A DNA stretch of 64,000 nucleotides from Flammeovirga pacifica (GTDB lineage Bacteria; Bacteroidota; Bacteroidia; Cytophagales; Flammeovirgaceae): the NCBI RefSeq assembly GCF_000807855.2, contig NZ_JRYR02000002.1:310001-374000 (forward strand), read 5' to 3'. The translations under genes were made by a program, and so were the position numbers. The notes under the pieces are model-generated. The model saw nothing but the letters and a program-made list of their open reading frames with translations, was not told where the DNA came from and did no database searches. Of this stretch, positions 36,201 through 44,148 are shown piece by piece (position 1 is the first letter of the stretch; each line of letters begins with the position of its first letter).

Positions 36201-36774
36201 GGAGGGCAGCTATACCGTCAATGCAATTTCTGCAGAAGGTTGTATCAGTTATTCTAATGCTTTAACTATAGAAAGAAATAGGAGTGATTATCACCCGACA
36301 ATAGCATATGAGAATAAGGTATTGAGTGTTGGAAATACTGAAGACAATAAACAATATTCATGGTTTTTTGGCGACGATTTAATAGCAGATCAGATAACAT
36401 CTATCACACCGAATAGATTAGGTCAATATACCGTTCGAGCAACGGATTCACTTGGTTGTTATACTATTTCTGATACAATGAATGTTCAAGATGAGGAATG
36501 GATAACTGACATTGCTTCTTTTACAATGGCAGATGATTTAAAAGTTTTCCCTAATCCATCAAACGGAGAAACTATACAAGTAAAAAGTACCTATTTGATG
36601 TCAACTATAAAAATGTACACAATGACAGGAGAATTGATTTTGATTAAATCAGGAATCAATTCAAAATTCACAAAACTAAATCAAAAACAACATGGAATAT
36701 ATTTGATGAAAATTTATGGTAAAAATCTAGAATACAATCATCGCAAAGTGATTATTGGAAAATCAGATAGATGA
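33214..36774 (+). CDS. Large secreted leucine-rich-repeat protein with T9SS sorting domain
   Basis: 1186 residues from ATG 33214; the frame opens at a TTG 24 bases earlier. A signal peptide ends near TFSQ. Residues about 30-240 are Ig/bacterial-adhesin-like beta domains, 240-640 further Ig-like modules, and about 665-870 six to eight leucine-rich repeats of the LxxLxLxxNxL type (LWLLDLSFNLL, IRTLYLHHNRLTQLPDLSSL, LRILDLSNNRIDTL). An Ig-like domain follows (VEWVKDSITLG, GGKYSCYA). The last 80 residues (LKVFPNPSNGE, IKMYTMTGELI, GIYLMKI) are the type A Por-secretion tail. It is exported by type IX secretion to the surface; binding or adhesion is inferred. Confidence 0.88.
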   Translation: MIYVSLFDTKSKLIHLLSFIILLIVPKITFSQSISSFTHNESVHTNNTNLMWDLTGVNIYPTASNFTVLHNNTELSTATVNVVENTDGTDYDIMINITSTLLDGDQISLKFNDGTGEHISPKSYIYDTQAPNFNVVQISTDNAANATWIEPGNTVALKVKMSEPIEIASATLEGVPMEISDQSSNNFTFLFTFHELPTEAHNNALGFALTLVDSAGNTALKGVTTDNSNVYFQVTTETTIENRLNEPTIDNYCSHQLDLTITGNVMDTAALAMSTGENVLIHWEKQYNDGEWEVIPNSNTMNYVLSAVTEDGNYAFKRVAVAGSTSYSSNEIDIDITDVDAITVTTFPNNTRFNVNSTTPVTLSTDIVDEGVTLTCSGNGISSNSFTPSVAGEGTHIITYTLNGGNCTKVVTKNFYVYTPETIVNLPTSICSQNPNFVITKSTSTAAFNDLILKKIVGDGITDADPLLLQPALLFDITNEAGSSRNLTWEAFFVDSDGTLVDSVDIPVQVHKNSKLKITVDGDYFNQDTLFKYTDDPQITLSGLLNDESFSAIRITKENETPQIGSLNFQPIIEGVGIYNINFYADDLNSCASSDNLVVKVLERQNNTSIVINAGDSIALKNILDQAQVSYSSTDPIAQWPRYIVNNDGYIIQLNLSNISTLNHLSDEVGKLKKLQVLKASNSNLLTVSDSIWGLRELWLLDLSFNLLENQDVMHISSLSNIRTLYLHHNRLTQLPDLSSLDSLRNIFASHNEINQIDGKIQGSNELRILDLSNNRIDTLGNVLSGKSLIDKLNFSHNNLKEWQYTLPSTVSELDISHNNINVINTINAAVNLNVSYNNLGFDQLTKLITSTTKALPQFVAKRKVYIDKQLGGDYQHNYQPISGESVEWVKDSITLGSQLNLLDITLSDGGKYSCYATHSDWVGIRLHIYDVHVGINCTQQDSIQINADRHTWFCNNEPISIQLSSNPIDENLSYQWFLNDTLISDATNAILTTFKEGSYTVNAISAEGCISYSNALTIERNRSDYHPTIAYENKVLSVGNTEDNKQYSWFFGDDLIADQITSITPNRLGQYTVRATDSLGCYTISDTMNVQDEEWITDIASFTMADDLKVFPNPSNGETIQVKSTYLMSTIKMYTMTGELILIKSGINSKFTKLNQKQHGIYLMKIYGKNLEYNHRKVIIGKSDR

Positions 36775-36787
36775 TGTATTTTTGACT

Positions 36788-36976
36788 ATGGATAAAGAGA
36801 AAAGACCACCATATTTAAAATGGATAGTAATAGGAGCGGTAGCTACTTTAATTCCTTTACAAATAATAGCCTTTTATACTGGATGGAAAAATATAGTACC
36901 AATTGGTAGTAGCTTAGGTTCTGTGATCTTTTTAATATACAAAGTTCAGAAACTAGAAGCACAAAAAAAGCAGTAA
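36788..36976 (+). CDS. Small two-helix membrane protein
   Basis: 62 residues from ATG 36788, which is 13 bases after the LRR gene stop; an overlapping TTG start at 36755 is less likely. Two hydrophobic helices (WIVIGAVATLIPLQIIAF and IGSSLGSVIFLIY) flank a short loop, and the C-terminus is basic (KVQKLEAQKKQ). The family is not recognised. The stop codon lies inside the stem of the following terminator. Probably translated from the LRR transcript. Confidence 0.6.
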   Translation: MDKEKRPPYLKWIVIGAVATLIPLQIIAFYTGWKNIVPIGSSLGSVIFLIYKVQKLEAQKKQ

Positions 36977-36992
36977 GTATACTTACTGCTTT
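36966..36992 (+). terminator. Terminator after LRR/small membrane gene
   Basis: AAAGCAGTAAGTA and TACTTACTGCTTT form an unbroken palindrome followed by CTTTT. The stop codon of the 62-aa gene is within the 5' arm. Confidence 0.75.
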
Positions 36993-37021
36993 CTTTTAAT
37001 ATATTGTATTTTAGTACCGTA

Positions 37022-37342
37022 CTAAATGTTTCTATGAATTAAAGACACTTGACAGTAGTCTTTACCTTCTTCATTGGTAATCATAATACGTTTATATGTA
37101 ACATCTTCTACAATTTGTAATTGGTATTTTTTTACACCATTTTCTTCATATTCAAAGAATTTTTGTTGTAAAACATCACCTTCAACATATTGTTTAGAAA
37201 TTTCTTCCATATTTTCTTGAATAGAAATGTTTTGATCCATTTCTTCAACATAAACTAAATTTTTAATTTTATTATAAGTGGATGCGAATGTTGAAACACT
37301 TATTAAAGTTAAAACCGATAAAGCTAGAATTAATTTTTTCAT
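37022..37342 (-). CDS. Small secreted protein of unknown function
   Basis: 106 residues with a signal peptide cut near TFAS. The mature 85 residues are acidic and contain two beta-strand pairs (VLQQKFFEYEENGVKKYQLQ) but no motif I recognise. It is convergent with the LRR operon and shares its terminator region. A 711-base regulatory gap lies upstream. Confidence 0.6.
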   Translation of the reverse strand: MKKLILALSVLTLISVSTFASTYNKIKNLVYVEEMDQNISIQENMEEISKQYVEGDVLQQKFFEYEENGVKKYQLQIVEDVTYKRIMITNEEGKDYCQVSLIHRNI

Positions 37343-37541
37343 TTTGGTAATCGTTTTTTTTTGTAATATTTAGGAGTCTTGGTAAATCCAAGTACAATAA
37401 ATAAAACGCATTGCAATTTCAATAGTTGACTGATAATCTATAACATATCCTAATGAATGGAACGAAATCGGTTGCATAATTATGGATCTAAATTTTGTAA
37501 TATGTTTTTATGAAAAAAATACAAAATCACCCTTTTTAGGG

Positions 37542-37574
37542 ATTGACTAAGTGATTTACTTTTGTTTAAATTTG
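37542..37574 (+). promoter_or_regulatory. Promoter of candidate small RNA
   Basis: TTG at 37542-37544, spacer 22, then TAAATTTG at 37567-37574, a full match to TAnnTTTG. The expected start is near 37581. Confidence 0.55.
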
Positions 37575-37580
37575 TACTAT

Positions 37581-37703
37581 ATAAAAAAGAATTATACCCT
37601 TATTTGTTTATAGAAAACAAACTAACGGACTTTCTAGATTATAAAATAAAGAATAAAGTAGATGATGTAGCACGTAAATATTATTTATGTGTTACTTTTT
37701 TTT
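37581..37703 (+). ncRNA. Candidate small RNA, about 120 nt
   Basis: It is bounded by the promoter at 37542-37574 and the terminator at 37667-37703 and contains no frame longer than two codons after an ATG. I do not recognise a family. It lies 350 bases before an RND efflux operon. Both boundaries are predictions. Confidence 0.4.
37667..37703 (+). terminator. Terminator of candidate small RNA
   Basis: GTAGCACGTAAAT pairs with ATTTATGTGTTAC (two G-U) around three bases, followed by eight T. Textbook intrinsic terminator with no CDS upstream on this strand for 590 bases. Confidence 0.8.
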
Positions 37704-37753
37704 ATAAATAATTTACTGTAATCCAGTTTTTTAAATCTTTTTTATGCTTATTT

Positions 37754-37773
37754 AAATGAATGATTATTCATTT
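37754..37773. promoter_or_regulatory. TetR-type operator upstream of RND efflux operon
   Basis: AAATGAAT-GATT-ATTCATTT, perfect eight-base arms. The core TGAATGATTATTCA is the kind of site bound by TetR/AcrR repressors of efflux pumps in Bacteroidota. It sits just upstream of a near-consensus -7 element, so binding would block transcription. No TetR gene lies in the window near it. Confidence 0.5.
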
Positions 37774-37789
37774 ATTAATAAAATAGTTG

Positions 37790-37797
37790 CATATTTG
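37790..37797 (+). promoter_or_regulatory. -7 element for RND operon leader
   Basis: CATATTTG matches TAnnTTTG at seven of eight positions and lies 17 bases after the TetR-type dyad. The same variant is seen at 59055-59062. The leader to the first gene would be about 250 bases. Confidence 0.4.
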
Positions 37798-37896
37798 CAT
37801 CCGAATAAAGACAGTTTTAAAAATTAAGTTGTTTCATACTCAAAAATTAACATACTAGTTGTAATAGTTTTAGTTTAAAATAGTATTAAGATGTTT

Positions 37897-37932
37897 AAAA
37901 TAACCCTACACATTATGTGGGGTTATTTTTTT
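37897..37932 (+). terminator. Terminator in RND operon leader
   Basis: AAAATAACCCTACA pairs with TGTGGGGTTATTTT around a short loop, followed by TTT. It lies between the promoter and the first efflux gene, so it may attenuate the operon or end a separate short RNA. Confidence 0.65.
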
Positions 37933-38053
37933 GTGACAAATTTTCGGCTTTATATGATAAACAAGGTGTAAATATTAAATAATGTTATTGTAATGCTTTT
38001 TTTAATGTTTCATTTAAGCTATTTTTAGTTAATTAATAACCGTTTATCATTTT

Positions 38054-39067
38054 ATGAAAAAAGAACTATTCCTTTATTCCATCTCAATCTTATGCCTTAT
38101 GTTTTCTTGCTCACCCAAGGAACAACCTAAGTTAGAGACTACTTCTTACACTGTTAAGGTTGATAAGATAAATACTCAGATAAGAAAAGCTTCCATAGAC
38201 CTATTAGGAGAGGTCAAATCAGAAGGCAATCATCAGATTTCTTTTTTAGTAGATGGTAAACTGACTAAAGTTTATGTAAAAGTAGGTCAGAAGATAAAGA
38301 AAGGTCAAAAAATAGCACAATTAGACCCTCAAGATTATCAACAAGCATTAAAAGTATCCAAAGCAAAACTTGATGAAGCTAATGATCAACTTGAACGTTT
38401 AACTAAAATGTACAAGGCAGGTAGTTTAGCGGAAGCCGATTATCAAAAAATTGTCTCTTTGCAACAGCAGGCTGAAGCCGGTTATTCCATATATAAAAAC
38501 AAAGTGAAATATACGACGTTATATTCATCCATCTCTGGAAAAATTGGAAAGATTTGGGCGAGACCTGGAGGAGGAATATCAAAAGGAGAACCTATTGTAA
38601 GTATTCTAGATAATACAGCACAATATGCTTCAGTGGGTGTTCCAGAAAATAAGATCAATTTGATTTCTTTAGAGGGCGAAGTACCTGTAACAATTGGAGG
38701 TAAGGAGTATAAAGGAGAAATTAATAAAGTCTACCCTAGTGCTTCAAAAATGACAAGATCATTTACGGTTGATATATTATTACCTGAAACAAGTGATGAA
38801 TTAAGAGAAGGTATGATGTGTACTGCTCAACTTAATGAAACTATTGAAGAAGAAGTGATTCAGATACCTATTTCTTTAATCGTAAGAGATATTGATGGGT
38901 TGGAATATGTTTTTCTAGCAAGAAATAAAACAGCTTTTAAGAAAAGAGTGATCACAGGACGCATTATTGGTAACAATGTTGAAATAGCGAAAGGCCTATT
39001 CTCTGGTGATTTATTGGTAACTAACCCTCCTTTAAAATTAAAGGATGGAGATGCATTAAATTATTAA
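38054..39067 (+). CDS. RND efflux membrane fusion (periplasmic adaptor) lipoprotein
   Basis: 337 residues. Signal peptide with lipobox MFSC. HlyD/AcrA plan: split lipoyl domain (GKLTKVYVKVGQKIKKGQKI ... TTLYSSISGKIGKI), an intervening coiled-coil hairpin (about 95-145), then beta-barrel and membrane-proximal parts. It links the inner-membrane pump to the TolC channel. Twenty bases separate it from the pump gene, so the two form an operon. The substrate is unknown. Confidence 0.92.
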   Translation: MKKELFLYSISILCLMFSCSPKEQPKLETTSYTVKVDKINTQIRKASIDLLGEVKSEGNHQISFLVDGKLTKVYVKVGQKIKKGQKIAQLDPQDYQQALKVSKAKLDEANDQLERLTKMYKAGSLAEADYQKIVSLQQQAEAGYSIYKNKVKYTTLYSSISGKIGKIWARPGGGISKGEPIVSILDNTAQYASVGVPENKINLISLEGEVPVTIGGKEYKGEINKVYPSASKMTRSFTVDILLPETSDELREGMMCTAQLNETIEEEVIQIPISLIVRDIDGLEYVFLARNKTAFKKRVITGRIIGNNVEIAKGLFSGDLLVTNPPLKLKDGDALNY

Positions 39068-39086
39068 TATCTAAACCGTTTATCAT

Positions 39087-42000
39087 ATGTCGATCGTTAA
39101 AAACGCACTAGATAATAAGCAAATCATCTTAACAATTACCTTTCTTATTGTTATTTATGGAATTTTTGCCTTGCAAACTATGCCAAGAAGGGAAGATCCT
39201 AAATTCAATATCAGAGATGGTTTAGTAGTGGCTGCTTACCCAGGGGCAAGTAGTACAGATGTTGAAGAACAAGTAACGGATAAAATTGAAGCACTTCTTT
39301 TCAGTTTTGAAGAAGTGAACAAAGAAAAAACGCAAAGTACTTCGAGAGAAGGCGTTTTATATATAGTAGTTGAACTGCAAGATTATGTGACAAATGCCGA
39401 TGTATTTTGGTCTAAGTTACAACATGCACTAACACAACTAAGGTTAGCAAAATTACCTTCAGGAGTTTTAGGACCCTTTGTTCAATCAGATTTCGGAGAT
39501 ACTGTTGCATTATTAATGTCTTTTCAATCAGATAAGAGAGATGCGAGAGAAATTCAAAATTATATTGATCAGCTTGCGGATAGATTAAGAGAAATCCAAT
39601 CCCTTTCTAAACTTAAAAAACTTGGAGAGAAAGAAGAATGCTATTATGTAAATGTGGATTTTAGAAAGCTTACCAAATACAAAATTTACACCCCTCAAAT
39701 TTTTGCAGCTTTACGGGCAGAAAATGCGGTAGTCCCTGGTGGAGAAGTAAAAAAGGGTGGTCAAAATATTGGTATCGTACATGGAAGTTTATTTTCTACC
39801 AAAGCGGATATTGAAAATCAAGTTATTGCTAAAGACCCTCAGGGAGGAGTGATTCGAGTAAAAGATATTGCTACGGTAGAAAGAGGAATGAGAGAAGAAG
39901 ATCAAATCATTAGAGTGAATGGTACAGAATCTATTTTACTTTCATTAGAGATGCAAAATGGATATAATATTGTTGATTTTGGTGAAGAAGTGGAAGAATT
40001 AGTAGCTGATTTTCAATCTGATTTACCTAGTGATGTGAGAATTGATTTTGTGGTCAATCAACCTGAAAATGTAAAAGATAGTATTAATGATTTTATCAGA
40101 GAATTTTTCATTGCGATTGTCTCTGTAATTATTGTGATACTTTTATTACTTCCTTTTAGAGTGGCACTAATTGCTACCCTTGCAATTCCAGTTACCGTTG
40201 CCTTTACATTTGGTATATTAGATGGTATTGGGATACAGTTACAACAAGTGTCTTTAGCTTCTTTAATTGTGGTATTAGGGATGTTAGTAGATGATGCTAT
40301 TGTTATTGCTGATAATTATGTAGAAAAATTAGAAGAAGGTTTAAAACCCTATGAAGCGGCATGGAGATCTGCAGATGAACTTAAAATTCCAGTTTTCACA
40401 GCTGGTTTGACCATCGCAGGTTCTTTCTTTCCTTTAATATATTTATCAGGAGCTGTAGGAGAATTTATTCAATCATTACCTATAACAGTAGCTATTGCAA
40501 TTAATGCCAGTTACTTGGTAGCCATGATGTTAACACCTTACTTGTGTTATACTTTTATTAAAAAGAAATTTGAGAAGAAAGCCAATGAGAAAAAATCTAT
40601 GTTGGATTATCTTCAAGCCTTTTTTGATCATTGTATTGATTTATCATTTAAGTATCCAAAACTATTAATGGCCTTCTCTATTGTCTCTGTAATTATTGGC
40701 GGATTACTTTATTTACCATTAAAACAGAAACAATTCCCTTATGCAGAAAGAAATCAATTTGTGATAGAAATTAGAGCTAAAGAAGGAACGGCTTTATCTG
40801 TAACAGATAGTATCACTAAAGAAATTGAAAAAGAAATACAAGGTAATGATAAACTGAAAAGCTATGCTGCTTTTGTGGGTACATCTTCTCCTAGGTTCTA
40901 TTATAATTATGCACCTAAATTCCCTCAGAGTAATTTATCTCAAATACTCATTAACACAGTTTCTATTGATGCTACAGAAGAATGGGTACAGGAATTAGAG
41001 AATTCAATGCCTCAGAAGTTCCCCGAAGTATTAGTTCAAGTCAAAAAAATGCAACAAGGTTCGCCGTATGAGGCGCCTGTTGAAATTAGAGTAAAAGGGA
41101 GAGACTTTTCGACTTTATTAGCTATTGCACATGACCTTGATAGTATCATGAGAACTTCTGCTTTATCTTATAATGTAACAACGGATGTTTATGAAAACCA
41201 ATTGAGCTTAAAGGTCAATACAGATAAAAATGCCGCCAATCAAATCGGTATATCAGAATCTACAATCCTGAGAGAATTAGCCTTGGCTTATAATGGGTTA
41301 ACCGTTGGTAATTTATGGGAAGGTAACACAGCTTTGCCAATTATCTTACAAGATGAAGCCATTAAGAATAACGATATTGAAGCGATTAAAAACTATTATA
41401 TCAGTAGTCCCATTACAGGAGCAAGCGTTCCTTTAATGCAAATAGCTGAAGTTGTACCTACTTGGTTGCCTTCAAATATTAAACATAGAAATGGTGTAAA
41501 AACTATTACAGTAGAATCTCAAACAAAAAGTGATGTACTGCCTTCTGAAATGTTGAAATCAATTCAAGAGCAAGTAGCTCAATATCCTTTACCAAAAGGA
41601 TATAAAATAGAAGTAGGAGGAGAAGATGAGTCTCAACGAGAAACATTTGCAGAAATGAATCAGGTAATGGCTTATTGTTTATTAATCATATTTATAGTTA
41701 TACTTTTCCAGTTTAAAACATTAAACCAAGTTGGGATTGTATTAGCAGCAATACCATTAAGTGTTTTTGGTGCATTCTTCGGTTTATTAGTTTCTGGATA
41801 TCCTTTTGGGTTTACAGCTTTTGTAGGATTAGCCAGTTTAATTGGGGTTTCGGTTCGAAATTCAATTATCTTGGTTGATTTTGCCAATGAGCTAGTAGTA
41901 AAAGAAGGATTAGGAATTAAAGAAGCTGCAATTAGTGCAGGTAAACGTAGAATTCGACCGATATTTTTAACGACAATGGCAGCGGCTATTGGTGTAACTC

Positions 42001-43493
42001 CTATGATTATTTCAGGTTCACCAATGTGGGCACCATTAGCCACCGTATTAGCTATTGGGTTAATATTCTCAATGTTTATGACTTTATTGACCATTCCTGT
42101 TTTGTATTGGAAATATGGAGAAACAGAATTTCTTAAAACCCATATTAATAAAGGTGGAGCATTATTATTGTTGTTATGTTGTTTACCAATGCTTGATGTT
42201 AACGCTCAGAATTCTATTTCTTTAGATGAGTGTGTGACTATTGCAAAAGAAAACAATCAACAATTACAATTAATTACTATAGAAGCAAAGAAGAAACAAT
42301 TAGAAGTAGATCAAGTCACTTCTAATTATCTTCCTAAAGTGATGTTAGATGGGGGAGTATTTTGGTATTATCATTCTGAAAGAACGACAGAGGTAGATAT
42401 AAGTATTAATGATTTACCATTAATTGGAGGAATACCACCTATTAATTTAGGTACTCAATTTACTTTACCACAGAGTAATCGTTTCATAGGAGTGGCTAAT
42501 TTAGGGATCTATCAACCAATAACACAGTTATTAAAAATCAAATCTGGAAGTGATGTGAAACAGATGGATTATAATATTGTGATGAATAAATATGGAGAGA
42601 TAGAAAGCAAAATTAGGGAAGGAGTATCCAAACTTTATGTAGGAATTGCCATTGAAGATGCTAAGTTTTTAGCCTATCAAGATCAAGTGACTTTGATTGA
42701 GAAAAAGCTAAAGCAAGTAAATGATGGAGTGGATGCTGGAGAAGTACTAGATGTTTACGCATTAGGGCTTAATGCAGATTTATTGGATCATCAATCAAAA
42801 CAGCAACAAGCCAAGATTGATGGCGATAAATACAGGATGCAATTAAATACGATATTGAATTTTCCACAGGATTCTACATGGGATGTAATGGAAGTCACTT
42901 ATGATTCTTTGGAAGTGGTAGACTTGATTTCAAGAGTTACTTTGGATAGTACTTTAATTATAGATAACTATAAAGTGAAAGAGTCTTCTTTAATGCTTGA
43001 TAAAGCACAAGCCGGCTTAAATTATAATAAGAAATCACATATTCCTGATATTACTTTAACTGCTCAGGGTTTTTACTTTGAAAATGTCCCTCTTGTTCCT
43101 CAGGCAAATGTGATGGTAGGAGCTACGTTAACTTGGCCTTTAGTAATGTGGGGTTATAAACAAAGAAATGTTGAAATTTCTAAGCTTCAATTACAACAGG
43201 CCCGAGTAAAAATGGATGAAACCAAACGTGAGGCAACACAAGAAATCACGACTAAATTACAAGAATTAAAAAACGCTTTAGTAGTACTTCAAACTGCTCA
43301 AAAAGCAATGGAGTTTAGACAACGTGAAATCAAAATTAAAAGTGATGCTTTTGAAAATGGTTTGATTAGTATTAAAGATTATGCCGATACTCAAGAGAAA
43401 GTATTGGATACAAAAACATTAATTTTAAAAGCGAAATCTAATGTAATTGTTAAAGAAAACGAGTTAAGAAATTTAATGGGTATTTATGAATAA
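39087..43493 (+). CDS. RND inner-membrane pump fused to TolC outer-membrane channel
   Basis: 1468 residues, about 420 more than a normal pump. Residues 1-1020 are a complete RND transporter: TM1, two large periplasmic domains, and TM4 with the proton-relay pair Asp402-Asp403 in GMLVDDAIVIADN. After the last pump helix comes THINKGGALLLLLCCLPMLDVNAQ, which looks exactly like a Bacteroidota signal peptide with cleavage near residue 1040. The remaining 428 residues are a full TolC/OEP protein: an ISLDECVTIAKENN start, two long coiled-coil repeats and strands. Pump C-termini lie in the cytoplasm, so the added helix would carry the TolC part into the periplasm, where signal peptidase could free it. 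CusA/CzcA-TolC fusions are known in this phylum. Paired with the adaptor at 38054. Confidence 0.93.
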   Translation: MSIVKNALDNKQIILTITFLIVIYGIFALQTMPRREDPKFNIRDGLVVAAYPGASSTDVEEQVTDKIEALLFSFEEVNKEKTQSTSREGVLYIVVELQDYVTNADVFWSKLQHALTQLRLAKLPSGVLGPFVQSDFGDTVALLMSFQSDKRDAREIQNYIDQLADRLREIQSLSKLKKLGEKEECYYVNVDFRKLTKYKIYTPQIFAALRAENAVVPGGEVKKGGQNIGIVHGSLFSTKADIENQVIAKDPQGGVIRVKDIATVERGMREEDQIIRVNGTESILLSLEMQNGYNIVDFGEEVEELVADFQSDLPSDVRIDFVVNQPENVKDSINDFIREFFIAIVSVIIVILLLLPFRVALIATLAIPVTVAFTFGILDGIGIQLQQVSLASLIVVLGMLVDDAIVIADNYVEKLEEGLKPYEAAWRSADELKIPVFTAGLTIAGSFFPLIYLSGAVGEFIQSLPITVAIAINASYLVAMMLTPYLCYTFIKKKFEKKANEKKSMLDYLQAFFDHCIDLSFKYPKLLMAFSIVSVIIGGLLYLPLKQKQFPYAERNQFVIEIRAKEGTALSVTDSITKEIEKEIQGNDKLKSYAAFVGTSSPRFYYNYAPKFPQSNLSQILINTVSIDATEEWVQELENSMPQKFPEVLVQVKKMQQGSPYEAPVEIRVKGRDFSTLLAIAHDLDSIMRTSALSYNVTTDVYENQLSLKVNTDKNAANQIGISESTILRELALAYNGLTVGNLWEGNTALPIILQDEAIKNNDIEAIKNYYISSPITGASVPLMQIAEVVPTWLPSNIKHRNGVKTITVESQTKSDVLPSEMLKSIQEQVAQYPLPKGYKIEVGGEDESQRETFAEMNQVMAYCLLIIFIVILFQFKTLNQVGIVLAAIPLSVFGAFFGLLVSGYPFGFTAFVGLASLIGVSVRNSIILVDFANELVVKEGLGIKEAAISAGKRRIRPIFLTTMAAAIGVTPMIISGSPMWAPLATVLAIGLIFSMFMTLLTIPVLYWKYGETEFLKTHINKGGALLLLLCCLPMLDVNAQNSISLDECVTIAKENNQQLQLITIEAKKKQLEVDQVTSNYLPKVMLDGGVFWYYHSERTTEVDISINDLPLIGGIPPINLGTQFTLPQSNRFIGVANLGIYQPITQLLKIKSGSDVKQMDYNIVMNKYGEIESKIREGVSKLYVGIAIEDAKFLAYQDQVTLIEKKLKQVNDGVDAGEVLDVYALGLNADLLDHQSKQQQAKIDGDKYRMQLNTILNFPQDSTWDVMEVTYDSLEVVDLISRVTLDSTLIIDNYKVKESSLMLDKAQAGLNYNKKSHIPDITLTAQGFYFENVPLVPQANVMVGATLTWPLVMWGYKQRNVEISKLQLQQARVKMDETKREATQEITTKLQELKNALVVLQTAQKAMEFRQREIKIKSDAFENGLISIKDYADTQEKVLDTKTLILKAKSNVIVKENELRNLMGIYE

Positions 43494-43521
43494 TATCCAA
43501 GTTCTTGATGTTTGAAATAAG

Positions 43522-43566
43522 AAAATCCATTATTAGAGAAGTATCTCTTTAATAATGGATTTTTTT
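43522..43566 (+). terminator. Terminator of fused RND operon
   Basis: AAAATCCATTATTA and TAATAATGGATTTT form a perfect 14-bp stem around a 14-base loop, followed by TTT. 28 bases past the stop codon. Confidence 0.8.
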
Positions 43567-43645
43567 GATGAGTAACCTTCTTATGTTACCTACTTTTATT
43601 TTGTAGTTAACAAGAAGTGAAATTTTGATTTTACTTGACTTCTAA

Positions 43646-43816
43646 TCAAGCTTTACTTTTAAGCTCAAGACTTTGTATACTCTTTTCTGAGTGTCCCGAT
43701 CTTCTCAAAGATGCCTTGGCCTTACTTAATATACTTTTGGTTGTATCAGTAACTTTACAAATAATAGAAATGGTTCCAACATAATCTTTGAGGTGGTATT
43801 TAACTTTAGCAATCAT
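43646..43816 (-). CDS. Small basic protein, 56 aa, hypothetical
   Basis: ATG at 43814-43816, stop at 43646-43648. The product is basic and soluble (about 13 Lys/Arg), with no membrane segment and one Cys; it begins MIAKVKYHLKDYVG. I do not recognise it. Codon composition looks coding-like, and no gene lies on the opposite strand to explain it as a shadow. It could be a real small protein or a fragment of a decayed gene, given the remnant just upstream. Confidence 0.35.
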   Translation of the reverse strand: MIAKVKYHLKDYVGTISIICKVTDTTKSILSKAKASLRRSGHSEKSIQSLELKSKA

Positions 43817-43870
43817 CTTTTTGTGGGTTATGTGGTAAATATTGAAATAAAATAAAGTGACTACTCTATT

Positions 43871-43954
43871 TTATTTGGATAACGTTTTAAGAAATTCTAA
43901 TCTTTGTCTTAATGGAAGCTTAGATACATTTTCTGTATCTATACCATAAAAGTA
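43871..43954 (-). pseudogene. Possible C-terminal coding remnant
   Basis: A 27-codon open stretch without start codon, beginning after a TAG and ending in TAA, encodes YFYGIDTENVSKLP then LRQRLEFLKTLSK. The composition is that of a soluble protein end. It may be all that is left of a gene; I cannot name the family. Confidence 0.25.
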
Positions 43955-44148
43955 CTAGAAATCAATTTTTTTTCCTATGAGTATAATTGCTACTGAGCTC
44001 GTATTATGTCATTGTTTTTTTGAATAAAATGTTTATTTTAAATCACTGATTATCAATGCATCATAATTTGTCTTTATTTTTATTTTTTTGTGATAGGGTT
44101 TTCAATTTCATCTCTCCCTTTATAGAGTAAATGATTAAACTTTATATT

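Larger units (their letters stand above)
37343..38053. other. 711-base gap with two promoter-terminator units
   Basis: I see no reading frame above 30 codons. From left to right: the minus-strand promoter zone of the small secreted gene, then a promoter-terminator unit (37542-37703), a TetR-like operator (37754-37773), a second -7 element (37790-37797) and a second terminator (37897-37932), all on the plus strand ahead of the RND efflux genes. Confidence 0.6.
43567..44130. other. 564-base gap with a small frame and a coding remnant
   Basis: On the minus strand it holds a 56-codon frame (43646-43816) and, just upstream, a 27-residue stretch ending in a stop that reads like the end of a protein (43871-43954). 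The remainder, 43955-44130, is AT-rich with nothing recognised; it must contain the amidohydrolase promoter. Confidence 0.5.

Noticed and set aside
41672-42094. 140-codon open frame antisense to the RND-TolC gene
   Set aside because: Shadow of a strongly coding region; composition (many Ile, Asn, Pro) is that of a reverse frame and no start context or family is seen.
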